61,134 bases of DNA from Priapulus caudatus (lineage: Eukaryota; Priapulida; Priapulimorpha; Priapulimorphida; Priapulidae). The DNA lies in contig NW_014577186.1 in assembly GCF_000485595.1 (NCBI RefSeq), positions 465,071 to 526,204 on the forward strand. Direction: 5' to 3'. This document shows positions 51,301 through 61,134 of the stretch, piece after piece. Under the pieces are notes generated by a model. The model saw nothing but the letters and a program-made list of their open reading frames with translations. It made no database searches and had not been told where the DNA came from. Position 1 is the stretch's first letter, and each line of letters begins with the position of its first letter. The position numbers were made by a program, and so were the translations under genes.

Positions 51301-53950
51301 ACATGGCTGCTTTAAAACTCATCAACGACGTGTTTTTAAACACGACTTTTGTTGTGCGTGCGTGCGTGCGTGCGTGCCTGCGTGCGTGCGTGCGTGTAGC
51401 GTGTGTGCGTGCATGCGTGCGTGCGTGCGTGCGTTTGTGTGTACGTGTGCGTGTGCGTGCGCATGTACTACATAGTTTCTACCTACGTAATTGTGTTTCT
51501 TTATGTATGGGTAAAAATTATCTAGTGTATTGTACAAAAACGCTATTAGTATTATATTACACACGTCTTAGCAGCAGGTATCCCAAAATATGCTGATTAG
51601 TTGCAGAAAATAGCTAAAACATCAAGGGTTTTTAAGAGATTTTGCATGCCAACAGTTACAATAAATTTGCTGAATATATGGGTTTTAAAATACAACGCTT
51701 TCAACCATAGAACCAAAAGCGCTAAGATGCACAGATCCACAGCTCCAAGATGCACGGATGATCATTTGACTACGTGACTTAGCTCATGTTAATTATAGGT
51801 CATAAGTAGCCCAAGGTTTTCGTAAATGAGTATGCACGAGCAAGCGCCATGTACAGAAATACAATCCTGCACAACCAGTGCATTGGCACGGCAACCAGTG
51901 GGCTTCTGAATTAGAAGCACTGGACTAGAGTCAACATGAATTTGCTCACCACCTCGGCAAGACTAACCAGAACACACGTACACATGCCGCACATGATGTG
52001 TATTTCGGAGCATGAAGCTGCTGACAACATGCTGCTAAAGTAGGACACTCACTATTCTGGGTTCACACATACATGTATGTACAGCAGCCTAACTGGAATT
52101 CCACACGAACCAGGCCATGCTACACACCACATGTTTGTCATAGACAACTTGGCAATTTTGAAAATTATGAACAATTTGTATTATTTCGTACATGTATACA
52201 TAAAAATTGGCTAGCAATAAAATGACGACTAACCACTGTATACCCACGAAAGCCGTGTGATGATACATACTGAACACAAAAACGTGAAGGATAGAAGCTG
52301 ACGTTGTATATTACAGATATACCAATCCCTTTACTTTCACTCAAACATAGCTGGCTATTCCTGGATATTTTAAGCTAACTAAGGATATCTATATAAGTTA
52401 CAATACAGTACTCTCTCTACTATATATATATTCAGTATAAGTTAAACTGAACTGGAGTGCTGGTATAATGGAGACCTTCCAATTAAAAAACATTGAAACA
52501 AGCATAAGAAAAATTAAATACAATGAGCAGTGCTCGAAATAAGAAAAAAAATGTGGTTGTCCTGCAGACAACCCAGGCATCAAATCAGGTTGTCCGCAAC
52601 AATTTCTGGTTGTCTCAAAAAAATATCCCCAAATCTCCTATTTTCAATCACATAATAATATGGTCAGAAAACACCCAAAAACACTGGTGTAGCCAGGATT
52701 TTTTAACAAGGGGGGCCAAAAACAGCGAACTGCGCAAAATAGTGGATGACTTAATATTTTAATGGCTCCTTCGCCTCCCTCTCCACACCCTACGGCTCCT
52801 CTACCTTCTCTGCAATCTTTGTTTTGGGTGCCATGCGAAAAGGCGACATTTTTGTTCATTGTTCTCTGCTCCCAAGATATGTAATTGTTCAGTGGCGGAT
52901 CTAGGATTCCAAGGAGGGGTGAAAAACAAGCGGGGGGTATGGGGGTCCTCCCCCAGAAAATTTTGAAAATGTAGATCGCAGGAGATGGTATTTGTGGCAC
53001 TTTTGAGTACATGTACAGCCTTCATTCTGACTACGACAATTCTCTTCTTTTTTTTTACTTTCGGATTAACATGAATTCCCACTGTTGTTTGTTTTGCATG
53101 GGAAAAGCCATCGGAAAATTCAAAATAATAATGGAATAAAAATACAAAAATGTAGGGGTGAACTTGCTGGTTTGCTGGTTCCAAATCGAGTTCACCTCTC
53201 ATAAATCAGAAAACCTGACATATACCAGTGTTGGAAATAGCAGCTGGTATGCGTCGCTTTCCCACACCATAGATTAATGGCGGGCCGCCAGGCTATAAGT
53301 GCTCTTGGAGAACCCATGAGAAAAACATAAATAAAGTGCGTTTTTCGTCACATTTTTCTTTGTTGTTCACCGGACAATGTCTCAGACTAGTTAGGTTGTC
53401 CGGCGCAAATTCTGGTTGTCTCGGACAACCGGACAACGCTTATTTCGAGCACTGATGAGCCAAGTAACATTTGTGCACAAGACACGATAACTGCACTGAA
53501 AACACAAGAATGACTAGATATTAGAAGTGAAGTAAAGTGAGAATTACGAATCTGATATTGGTATTTGTTGTGATAATGCAGCACCACTTCCATTTTTTAT
53601 GCATTCACAGATGCAGACATCAGTTATTGGAAGCAGGCTCGTCATAAGGAACCTGAGCTGAGGTTAACATCCACAAATCTCACACGAGTGCAAATTTCAT
53701 TTCCTGATTACAAGGGGAAATAACATGTTGGTTTTCACAACCTAGACACCTTCCAGGAATCAGATGTACATACCGAGCTTTCCATTCATTACAATGTTAC
53801 GGGAACCATGATTAGCATATTACAGTTATAGTATTTTTAAGCACTAAGCTTTAAGCTTTAAGCAGTAGCTTTTTGTGCATTTCTTGTAAAATGTAAGGGA
53901 AAAAGTGCCCTTCCTGTACCCCCTCCCACACACATACACACACAAACACA

Positions 53951-53993
<43 letters not shown>

Positions 53994-56302
53994 CCGCCCA
54001 CACTTTTTTTTTCAAGGGGACTTTTTACAAATTCAGCATGGTGTCTACATGCTCGGGTGTGCTTGTGTGGAGTTACCTTTTATGTTGAATGTTTGTTTTG
54101 CTTAATTGGTACATATGTATTGCCTACAGATTTATATATGTGCAGAAAAAAAAAATCTATAAATTTTTTTTAGTCGGACCCCTTTTTGCGGGTCGGTCGG
54201 GTGAGGGCAAACAAACAATATTTTTATTATGCCCTGAATGCATGAAATTCAATGATGAAATCTATTAAAAAAACTAATATATATATAACTGTTGTGTGAT
54301 GGCATTTTCCCTGGGACAAAAACAAAAAGATACAGACTCAAACAAGTATCACTGAGAAAATCAAAAAGCCAGTTGTGGTCTGCAATAAAATTCATTTCAG
54401 GGAAAACGTTTGAGATATAATCAGGAGATATATAATGGTGTGGACACACCACTTCTAACTGGGGCTTCCGCTTCAATTACTCTCCAAATAACCTACGAAT
54501 AAATTAGGCATCCTATTTAATTTTTTCAGATGCAAACAGCCATAGGGCCAAAAATTTTATTTCAAATTCGAAGTGATTATTTCCCCGGCAAGCCGGACAA
54601 CTAAGCCAATAAATCAAACTAGCTTCTCCGGCAAGCATGGCGGCCAGTATACGTCCCAGAGTAAAGGCAAACGTCCAAACCAGAAGTAAGGGTTAGGGTT
54701 ACGGTTAGGGTTGCGGCGGCGGGACGGCGGCGGCGGCCCACAGGCGGAATACAGCGGCGGCGGGACACTTCGGTCTGCCGGAGAATTTAACTATGATTTT
54801 CAGCACTGCTTCTACAGCAAAGCCAGAAAACGTACACTTTACGTTTCTCCGGCGCCAGAGATCTAACAAGAACATTTGTTCTTAATTCTCCGGCGACCGG
54901 AGAACTAACGATGGTTTTCACCGCTGCTTCTCCGGCTGCCGGAGAAATAATACCAGGCTTTAAAATTAAGTGTAGCACGTAGAATCATTTTCTCCCAAAC
55001 CAAAGCTTCAGCCTAATGCAATAATGTACATAGATTCCTTCTCAAAACAATACGATACGTGTGGCATTCCTCGACTATCCGAAACTATTATGAAAGGTAT
55101 TATAGGTAATTGTGTCTAGTAGCCTATAAGCTATTGTGTGCAAAAATGTACCTATATTTGTAGATTTTGGGTGCAATAATATACAGCCCAACAAACAACA
55201 CGATGTTTTTAAAATGAAATCACTGAATAAGATGGTTTTAATCAAAAATGGTGGCTTCTGTAAAAAATATACAGCCAAATTGTAAAACGAAAACGAAAAT
55301 ATGCGTTCAAATTAAGAATTCCATTTGGATTGTGAATATATAGTCAGATGCAAACCTGGCATAGCTACGTAAAACCATGTTATGTTACACTACAATGGCT
55401 TCATTCGCATCACTATAAAATGAAGACTATTCTACTAGGGTGACATAAGACTGAATTACGCTCATGTAAATACTAGTAGAGATTTACAAGTCTTTGATAA
55501 AAAGACCTAGGCTTTATATCAAAGACGTCAAAGACTCTCTCCGCTCCTCTACTTAGGCACTGAATTGTGAAACTGTCAACACACTGACTGACTTGCCACT
55601 GACTCTACAGTGCCAAAGTAAGAGTTTTTCCAACATTGTTCACTTGTAATAGTTTTAGGCCTATAGAGTATAGTATATATGTTATTTTTTTGATTCTGGG
55701 TTACGTTAGAGTCAGCGGGTTAGTGTCAGGGTTAGGGTAGGGCAAAAATCTGGGTGTAGCCACCAGCTAATATGTCATGAACATATGACATGTATACTCT
55801 CATGAACAGAATTAATTATTATTACTAATACTAATAATAGTAAATAGTACCGGTAATAATAATAATTATTACTTTTATTAGTAATTTCACGAGATGTTTT
55901 CGAGACGATGCATTTCGAGATATGTTCATGATACTACATAATTTTGTGTGGTAACATGCTTACCTAGATGCCTAGAATAGGTGTGTACGAAATATATAGA
56001 AAAATATTACCATTATCCTTATGCACTAAGAGTAATACTGCTACTACAAATTAAAGAGAGAAAATACCAACTGAAACACCGTCACCAACACCATTTATCA
56101 TTTTATGTGGCGAAGACTGAAGTGCGCAGATTATTATTTCAAAGTTTCGTAGATTAGGACACCTTGGCATGTCGATAGAAATGATAAAAGCAGCTAATAC
56201 TAAACGCTTTAAGCAGTAAAATGTTACATGTGCTATCTACATGTAATAACACCTACAATTATTAAAAATAGTATAGAACTACTCACCCTGTGAACATGCC
56301 AT
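36386..56302 (-). CDS. gyg1: Glycogenin (glycogen primer glucosyltransferase), 10 exons
   Basis: Core exons: 47233-47368, 46823-46997, 46164-46326, 45535-45661, 43488-43547, 41051-41168 and last exon 36386-36565. Preferred first exon is 56287-56302 (MACSQ plus G). Two small linker exons, 40349-40381 (33 nt) and 37234-37254 (21 nt), fit in phase and give 342 aa; vertebrate forms are 333-350. It is a GT8 enzyme that glucosylates itself from UDP-glucose to start glycogen. Visible: [31 protein letters not shown], the metal-binding DxD in VFMDADT (D105, D107), NSGVFV, DGGDQG spanning the exon 4/5 join, the acceptor tyrosine in TYTYLPAY (Tyr198, aligned to human Tyr195), and VKVVHFLG. The C-terminal [14 protein letters not shown] matches the glycogen synthase-binding tail. 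The last codon overlaps a donor-like site (AAA|GTAAGC), but TAA follows at once. Core identity is certain; first exon and linker exons are less so. Confidence 0.93.
36905..37020. repeat. Dispersed direct repeat, partner of 34081-34195
   Basis: Same block order as at 34081-34195 and the same orientation, here inside the last intron of glycogenin. Confidence 0.75.
37234..37254 (-). CDS. gyg1: Possible 21-nt microexon of glycogenin
   Basis: Encodes TSEQHIE in phase 0 between CCAG and GTAGCT. A T-rich tract lies about 30 bases upstream of the acceptor, but the donor is non-ideal, so this is tentative. Confidence 0.35.
37915..38045. repeat. GATA/GGATA microsatellite
   Basis: Interrupted GATAGATA and AGGATAGGAT runs in the last glycogenin intron, abutting the foldback at 38045. 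AGGATAGGAT also follows that foldback's right end near 40107-40120. Confidence 0.8.
38325..38595. repeat. Inverted repeat nested in F2
   Basis: CTGTTGGCAGG, TTCGGCAGAGATTTGCAACT and CGCAAATT are complemented at 38544-38595. It lies between the outer left arm and the F1 copy. Confidence 0.65.
38600..39815. mobile_element. Foldback element F1, copy 2, with 9-bp duplication
   Basis: Ends TAGCTCTAGTAACTATA and CACTAGAGCTA, flanked on both sides by CACCGCGAG. An inner inverted pair (39490-39575 and 39640-39715) carries TATTTCCGCACGTGGAGGGG and GACAACAACAATGTTTTTGT. A 9-bp duplication suggests a Mutator-like mechanism. Confidence 0.75.
40349..40381 (-). CDS. gyg1: Possible 33-nt linker exon of glycogenin
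   Basis: Between an AG acceptor and a GTGAGT donor, encoding [11 protein letters not shown] in phase 0. Both neighbouring exons are phase 0, so it can be included or skipped without changing frame. It falls in the variable linker after the catalytic domain. Confidence 0.5.
42196..42663. mobile_element. TTAA-flanked MITE (piggyBac type), copy 2, glycogenin intron
   Basis: TTAA at 42196-42199 and 42660-42663. Ends AGGCTCACAATGCGC and GCGCATTGTGCGGCT. Closely similar to copy 1 at 2223-2688, with a longer GC-rich centre around 42385-42425. Confidence 0.85.
44520..44955. mobile_element. Near-perfect 435-bp palindrome, glycogenin intron 5
   Basis: Arms of about 205 bp with only scattered mismatches. 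The left arm includes GCCTCTACGACCTCCGTCTT and CCGTGGCCGAGAAGTGCCAC, complemented on the right. The centre is about 30 bp. No coding sequence. Confidence 0.85.
47590..48654. mobile_element. 1.06-kb DNA element with CTCGA termini, glycogenin intron 1
   Basis: The left end CAGCCCTCGACACTAACGG and the complement of the right end CAGGCCTCGACGCTTAT are related, and both lead into GGTTGTCC. A smaller palindrome-bounded (TA)n element (48390-48525) sits inside. hAT-like by terminal CAG and the GGTTGTCC block; no clean 8-bp duplication seen. Confidence 0.6.
48390..48525. mobile_element. Short element with TATCAGGAGTGTATAAT ends around a TA microsatellite
   Basis: AATATCAGGAGTGTATAATA at the left and its complement at the right enclose a (TA)n-rich core. 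The same terminus marks the F2 foldback. Confidence 0.7.
48862..49250 (+). mobile_element. Dispersed element family D, copy 3, glycogenin intron 1
   Basis: Matches copy 2 in order: TACTTACTGGTATTGCTTG, TGCATGATGATGCCACA, TGTACCAATCTA and GTCACTGAATGAGATGCA. Confidence 0.7.
50212..50227 (-). CDS. gyg1: Alternative first coding exon of glycogenin
   Basis: ATGGTGTCAGGTTTAG followed by gtgaga, also phase 1, giving MVSGLGEAF. The start context is weaker (T at -3). The ATG is directly preceded by an acceptor-like ttcatttag, so it could be an unrelated chance site or a second promoter's exon. Confidence 0.35.
51345..51470. repeat. (GTGC)n microsatellite
   Basis: GTGCGTGCGTGCGTGC runs with few interruptions, producing spurious open frames on both strands. 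Confidence 0.9.
52524..53455. mobile_element. 0.93-kb DNA element with CAGTGCTCGAAATAAG termini
   Basis: CAGTGCTCGAAATAAG at the left and CTTATTTCGAGCACTG at the right, flanked by ATGAG on both sides. The interior repeats GGTTGTCC and contains a nested piece starting CAGTGGCGGATCTAGG near 52892. hAT-like ends, but the apparent duplication is 5-6 bp rather than 8. Confidence 0.75.
53935..53998. repeat. (ACGC)n microsatellite
   Basis: ACGCACGCACGCACGC preceded by ACACACA and followed by CCCGCCCACA. Confidence 0.9.
54640..54960. repeat. CGG-rich tract and TTCTCCGGC repeats
   Basis: GGGTTAGGGTTACGGTTAGG runs into GCGGCGGCGGGACGGCGG. It is followed by two related blocks, CTGCCGGAGAATTTAACTAT and CGACCGGAGAACTAACGATG, each followed by a CTGCTTCT motif. 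Looks like a degenerate tandem duplication; no gene seen. Confidence 0.55.
56287..56302 (-). CDS. gyg1: Preferred first coding exon of glycogenin
   Basis: ATGGCATGTTCACAGG followed by gtgagt. It ends in phase 1, so its last G joins GT GAA of exon 2 to give MACSQGEAF, three residues longer than the human start MTDQAF. The ATG has G at -3 and +4. This makes intron 1 about 8.9 kb. Confidence 0.5.
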
Positions 56303-56714
56303 CTCTCCAGCTTTCTTGAGGCAAGTGAGCGGCTTAGTACGCCAGGCGGCGTTAATATCGGCAACCAGCTGCCAACATGGCTGGCATGTAGTTAGCGATT
56401 CGACATTTGAAAAAAATGTCATAACCGGTTACCTACACCGGTTACCGGCGAAACTCAAGACCTACTGAAAATGACTATATATGTAATAAAAATCAGAAAA
56501 CAGAAATGCGATTTAAGTTAAATCACGCTGTGCACATGATGTGTACCGTCATGAAGATATGGCCGTATGAAATAATTATAGATACATACAAACACATCAC
56601 ATACACAAAAACATACAAACGCGTGTTTATATATGTCTATGGCATAATCTAGCGGCAAGTATAATGAATAGACTAGTGTAAGTCTGTTACGTACACTTTG
56701 AGGTTATTTGCTCC

Positions 56715-56741
56715 TGACACACGCACGCACACACACACACG

Positions 56742-56797
<56 letters not shown>

Positions 56798-56945
56798 GCG
56801 GCGCGCGCGGCACACGCACGCACGCACCAGCCATGCGCACACGCGCACGGACACACACACACACACACACCACACACACATACACAACAAGCACACCAGC
56901 AGCGCACACACCAAACAAACACAACACCACACACACACGTGGCGT
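56715..56945. repeat. (AC)n and (ACGC)n microsatellite
   Basis: A long ACACACAC run flanked by ACGCACGC blocks. Every open frame here is a translation of the repeat. Confidence 0.95.
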
Positions 56946-57602
56946 GTGGCACGCACGGCGCAGGCGGCGATGGCAATCAAAGGGCAATGCCTCGATGGCA
57001 ATGTAAAGCAGTGATAGGTATTGCTGATAGTCTACTGAACAATCGATAGTTTTCGATGGTGCGACGTTAAAACACAGTTTATTTAGTGCTAAATATATAT
57101 CAGTGGGCGATCCTGCATAGGGCGGAGCCAGCGTAGGCCCCCGCCCCCGTTTGCAGGCACAGAAAAAAAACGTTAAAAAAATGCCTTTTTAGGGTAGCAG
57201 TGGTCTTCGGGGGTACGTCAGACTGAAAACGCCTCCTGCTTCTGTTGCTGCCATAACAAGGACCCCCCTTTGCAGAATGGATAAGGTGGTCAACATCTTC
57301 ATCAGAAAGAAGCCTCGAAGGTTGCTATAGTATTGGCAAACCCCATGGGGGACGTTTAAGGCCAGGTCCCAAAGATACAATCATGACCTGAACATCTCAG
57401 TGGGCCTAAAATTAGTAGGGCCTAATTGTCACACTGACTTCTCAGCGCCTGACCTCGTGTACGCAATCGGAGATATCATCAACATGATCAAGTGGTTGTT
57501 TCCTTTTAGTGCCATTAAACATGTTAAAAGGACTTATCAGTTATGCTGGTGTTGGGCAATTCTTACCTGAGTTTTAATACATTATATTCGCACAGCCCGC
57601 CC

Positions 57603-58290
57603 CGCTATATACGCTCCTGTGCGTGCGTATGCACGTACACGTGCGTGTGTGCATGTGTGTGCACGTCCACGTTGGCGGTGTGTGCCATGTGTGTGCACGT
57701 CACGGCGTGTGTGCAATGTGTATGCACGTACACGTTCGTGCGTGCGCACCTACACGTGCGTGCGTGCGTGCGTAATGTGTGCACGAACACGTGCGTGCGT
57801 GTGAAGTACACCTCGCGTGTGAAGTCCCTGCGCGTGTACGCGTACGTGTACGCGTGCGTGCGGTGCACGTACATTGTGCGTGCGCGTACACGTGCGTGCG
57901 TGCGTGCGGTGTGCAGCGTACACGTGCGTACGTGTTCACGTACACAAAATACATATATATACGCTCCTGTGCGTGCGTATGCACGTACACGTGCGTGTGT
58001 GCATGTGTGTGCACGTCCACGTGCGTGTGTGCATGTGTGTGCACGTCCACGTGCGTGTGTGCATGTGTATGCACGTACACGTTCGTGCGTGCGCACCTAC
58101 ACGTGCGTGCGTGCGTGCGTGCGTATGTGTCACGAACACGTGCGTGGCGTGTGCTCGTACACGTGGCATGCGTGGCGTGCGTCGGCGTATGCGCACTGTA
58201 CACGTGCGTGCGTGTGCACGTACACGTGCGTGCGTGCGTGCGTGTGCACGTACACGTGCGTGCGTGCGTGCGTGTTCACGTACACAGAAT
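57603..58290. repeat. GTGCGTGC/ACGTACACG minisatellite
   Basis: Irregular tandem array built from GTGCGTGCGTGC and GCACGTACACGTGCGTG modules. A longer unit starting ACGCTCCTGTGCGTGCGTAT occurs at 57609 and again at 57960. The array is open in several frames on both strands, as expected for such a repeat. Confidence 0.9.
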
Positions 58291-58660
58291 ACATGTATGT
58301 ACATCAGAAGTAGATGACTCGGTGAATCGGAGCCCCGGGAATAATGACCCGGTGCCCCTGCGACATCAACACAACCCCTTGGCCAAGTTAACTACAAAAC
58401 TCGAAGGGGAACGTTTCTTCGTAGACAGCTCTCGACATTGTGATTAATTTACGTATGACCGACTACATTGTGACTACAAAACTGAGTATCCTGAATTGTA
58501 CGAAGGGGGCGCTTCCAGAATATCCAGATCAGAGCCGTATATATAGACGTCTTTTGACTATGATGACTTCTGATCCAGAACAGAGCCAGAGATCAGTGGG
58601 TCAGAATATACTAATTAGACCAGCAACTTAGTTTAGTATCCCTATTTTCATAGTCAGAAC

Positions 58661-58710
58661 AGAGCATATAAATCCACTGATTTATACTGATCAGTTGATT
58701 TATATGCTCT
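58661..58710. repeat. Hairpin with AGAGCATATAAATC arms
   Basis: 14-base arms around a 22-base centre that contains CTGATCAG. The same arms as the hairpin at 21736. Confidence 0.7.
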
Positions 58711-58779
58711 GGTCAGAATTATAAAACAACAAAACAGCCCCATCTACGGCCGCGTGTGGGACCTACTAAACCGCGAAAA

Positions 58780-59055
58780 GACGCAAAATAACGCGAAATG
58801 CCGCGAAATGACGCGAAATGACGGCCTCCTAAACCGCGAAATGACGCGAAATGACTCAAAATCATCATACATAAAATTAAATTAAATTAATTTTTTTATT
58901 AAATTAAAGTTATTAAATTATTTTAAATTAAATGAAAATGATAATTAATTTTAAATTAATTAATTAATGAACGCGATATGTCGAATGTCGCGAAATGACG
59001 CGAAATGACGCAAAATCGACGTGAAAATTAGCGAGCTAACGGCCTACCCCGCGAA
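58780..59055. repeat. CGCGAAATGA short tandem motif around an AT-rich core
   Basis: CGCGAAATGACGCGAAATGA repeats on both sides of a TTAAATTAAA-rich core, probably a degenerate element. Confidence 0.6.
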
Positions 59056-59086
59056 ATGTAATCAATTTCTGTAGATATTCTTATTA

Positions 59087-59134
59087 ACACACACACACAC
59101 ACACACACAGGCCCACACACACACACACACACAC

Positions 59135-59171
<37 letters not shown>
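59087..59171. repeat. (AC)n microsatellite
   Basis: Two ACACACAC runs separated by GGCCC and by a single AACAC interruption. Confidence 0.95.
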
Positions 59172-59173
<2 letters not shown>

Positions 59174-59375
59174 GCGTAGCTAAGGGGGGCACAAGGGGGC
59201 CATGCGACCCGTGGATGGCAAACAAAACAACAACAAAAATTTTCCTTGCCTCTCACGGCGTCTTCCGCACAGGACTGGCCACTAATTCCTGTTACTTCGC
59301 ATTCTGCTGAACGAACAATTCTCCTACAATGAGCCATTGTCAAGTCTAACTTGCGTTCTAACAATGACGCCAACA
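59167..59375. mobile_element. Inverted copy of the repeat at 1-205
   Basis: Begins CACTGGCGTAGCTAAGG and carries complements of the blocks listed for 1-205. It directly follows the (AC)n tract. Confidence 0.75.
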
Positions 59376-60189
59376 CGATTCTCTGCCTGCATTCTCCCTT
59401 TCGTGAACAGGATTAGTGAATGAACATTAAATGTCACGAAATCCTCTACCATGACGAGAGACTTGACTTGGATTTTGAGATTTCTGCAGGCAAGACAAAA
59501 ACATGACTAAAAGACAGGAGATACTTCTCTTTGCTCAGATTTGTGTTGTTGCAAGTTGGCTTGATTGAATTTTAATGGTCTGAAGCTCTTAGTTGACAGA
59601 AGAAAATAAACTGAAATGCTTTGTGAAATAACTTTTGATATAATTCGAACTTCTAGACGGCCATTTGGCATCCACCTCGGTTTTTATTTCAAATCGATTC
59701 AACACGTATGTTAATAACTGTTCTCTATCAGGGGAGGCAAAAACACTTCTTTTCAATGGTAAATTTCCTTTTTATTTTAAATAGAGCGGTATTTTGGCAG
59801 CTACCTTTGTTTTTATTTGAAATCAAATTTCAATCATGTTTAGTTCTTCATCAGAGGAAAGCAAAAACATTTTTTAATACCGAACAAATGTTAAATGTGC
59901 TCTTTAACGCTATTGTATCTAAACGATGTAAATCTTTTTGTAATTTAAATAAATTGCATGTTTATTCAGTGGCAGTTCCAACACAATCTACCTGTTTTTT
60001 CCGTAGATTTTGATTATCGATTTCATTCATAATGCCTCTACTTTTTTCAAAAATAATTTAACTTTTAACTTTTTATATGAGGAACTCTGAAACAGTTTAT
60101 GACGGACTAAACTGCCAACATTGCTATGGTACTCGCTAACAACACAAATCCAACTCCATTCAATAATTCCGTCAGTGCTTGAATGAGGA

Positions 60190-60847
60190 CCATAGGCGTA
60201 AGCTAAGGGGGGGCACAAGAGCCAAATGCCCGCGCCTCCTTGATCGGAGAGCTACAAAATTAAGAGAGAAGGGCCTCTAATGGGATTGGTCTATACACTA
60301 ATTACCTATACCTAATAATGAAATGCCATGCGCGACAAAATGCCATTTTTGAATGCACATATTTTCAAAAATTCCCCTCTGGTGGGAGGGGAAACACCCT
60401 CCCCGTTGAGAAATTGGCTTCAAATCGCTGTCTTTGGGTCGCTAACTCGTTTCTTCCTCCCTGAAAACACTGGCTTCGTACAGCATTTACTGGTCTAAGG
60501 CTAAGGGTCCACCAAACTGGTCGTGTGTACCTCCGAGGGGCCTTCCGGCGGCTCAGCAGCCGGGGCCATCGTCCCACGTTGATCGGATCGGAGTGGAAAC
60601 AAATCAAAAGCGAAGGAGGGGGGTTATAAGGGATTAGCATATGCAGCTTTTCTGCATAATAAGTTAAACCCCTAATACTGAATTTTCAGTGTGCAGAAAA
60701 ATGGCCAATTTCATGCACCAGAATTTTCCAAAAATCTCGCCTACGCGTGGAGGGGGATAGCCCCTCCCACACCCTAGCCGCCCATCGGTCGCTTCGCATC
60801 GCCTCGCACTTGGGCCCCCTGTTTCCAATTGCTGGCTACGCCACTGC
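60190..60847. mobile_element. Possible element between GGCGTAAGCTAAGG and GGCTACGCCACTG
   Basis: The left terminus ATAGGCGTAAGCTAAGGGGG and the right terminus GGCTACGCCACTGCAG are roughly complementary at their tips. CTCCCACACCCTAGCCGCC-type sequence lies near the right end. No coding sequence recognised. Confidence 0.4.
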
Positions 60848-60934
60848 AGACAATGGTGAATGTTTGCATAATCTTGCGTGATGTTAACCTCCGTTGATCT
60901 TGCGTCCTTGTAGTATTACTCTTAACTTAGGTGC

Positions 60935-60964
60935 GAGGAGAGAGATAGAGAGGGAGCAAGGGAG

Positions 60965-61016
<52 letters not shown>

Positions 61017-61134
61017 AGAGAGAAGGTGGGAGGGAAGAGAGAGAGCAAGGAGAGAGAGAATAGAGATAGAGAGAGAGAGAGGAGCGATGAGGAGAGAGAA
61101 AGAGAGCGAGAGACGGAAGAGAGAGAGGGGTGGG
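60935..61134. repeat. (GA)n microsatellite running to the window end
   Basis: GAGAGAGAGAGAGAGAGAGA with GGGAGG interruptions. Confidence 0.95.

Larger units (their letters stand above)
50230..56280. other. Stretch without recognised exons (glycogenin intron 1 or upstream region)
   Basis: If the 56.29-kb exon is the true start this is intron; otherwise it is intergenic. It holds the GTGC and ACGC microsatellites, the CAGTGCTCGAAATAAG element and the CGG tract. No protein motif recognised in its open frames. Confidence 0.5.

Noticed and set aside
52644-53202. Two minus-strand frames of 122 and 133 aa
   Set aside because: They lie inside the CAGTGCTCGAAATAAG element and overlap each other, with no transposase motif.
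56673-57049. Cluster of frames of about 100 aa
   Set aside because: Translations of (AC)n and (ACGC)n repeats.
57543-58313. 256-aa open frame, and the antisense 163- and 167-aa frames
   Set aside because: Translation of a GTGC/ACGT minisatellite that is open in several frames; no domain.

Overview
This window is nuclear DNA of an animal, probably a marine invertebrate. It is AT-rich, its genes are split by many GT-AG introns, poly(A) signals are present, and small inverted-repeat elements and microsatellites are dense. A sponge or another early-branching lineage is plausible, but nothing here fixes the phylum. I see no prokaryotic operons, tRNA, rRNA or CRISPR.

Four multi-exon genes can be rebuilt by joining exons whose phases fit exactly. 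(1) 414-9257, plus: translationally controlled tumour protein (TCTP), 6 exons, 174 aa; the last exon contributes only the stop codon. (2) 13742-27760, minus: AMBRA1, 17 coding exons, 1332 aa. Its N- and C-terminal WD40 halves flank a long low-complexity linker, and it ends in three TQT motifs. (3) 31594-33380, plus: an unrecognised 242-aa protein whose C-terminal part looks like an F5/8C (discoidin) domain. (4) 36386-56302, minus: glycogenin, 342 aa in the preferred model. It has the DxD motif and the self-glucosylated tyrosine, and two rival 16-nt first coding exons. A possible intronless 97-aa gene lies antisense in TCTP intron 2.

Layout: 1-9.7 kb TCTP; 9.7-13.7 kb intergenic DNA with one foldback MITE and an inverted repeat; 13.7-27.8 kb AMBRA1; 28.4-30.95 kb a pile-up of nested foldback elements between AMBRA1 and the discoidin-like gene, which diverge; 31.3-33.7 kb the discoidin-like gene; 36.4-56.3 kb glycogenin, with transposons in nearly every long intron; 56.7-61.1 kb simple repeats and transposon remnants.

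The genes do not form a pathway. TCTP is a growth and translation-linked housekeeping protein, AMBRA1 acts in autophagy and CUL4-DDB1 ubiquitination, and glycogenin primes glycogen. I found no clear new biological system. The unusual content is the mobile DNA: a four-copy MITE with telomere-like TTAGGG repeats and 8-11 bp target duplications, a pair of TTAA-flanked (piggyBac-type) MITEs, nested foldbacks with a 9-bp duplication, and inverted element copies within AMBRA1 introns that could pair in the pre-mRNA.
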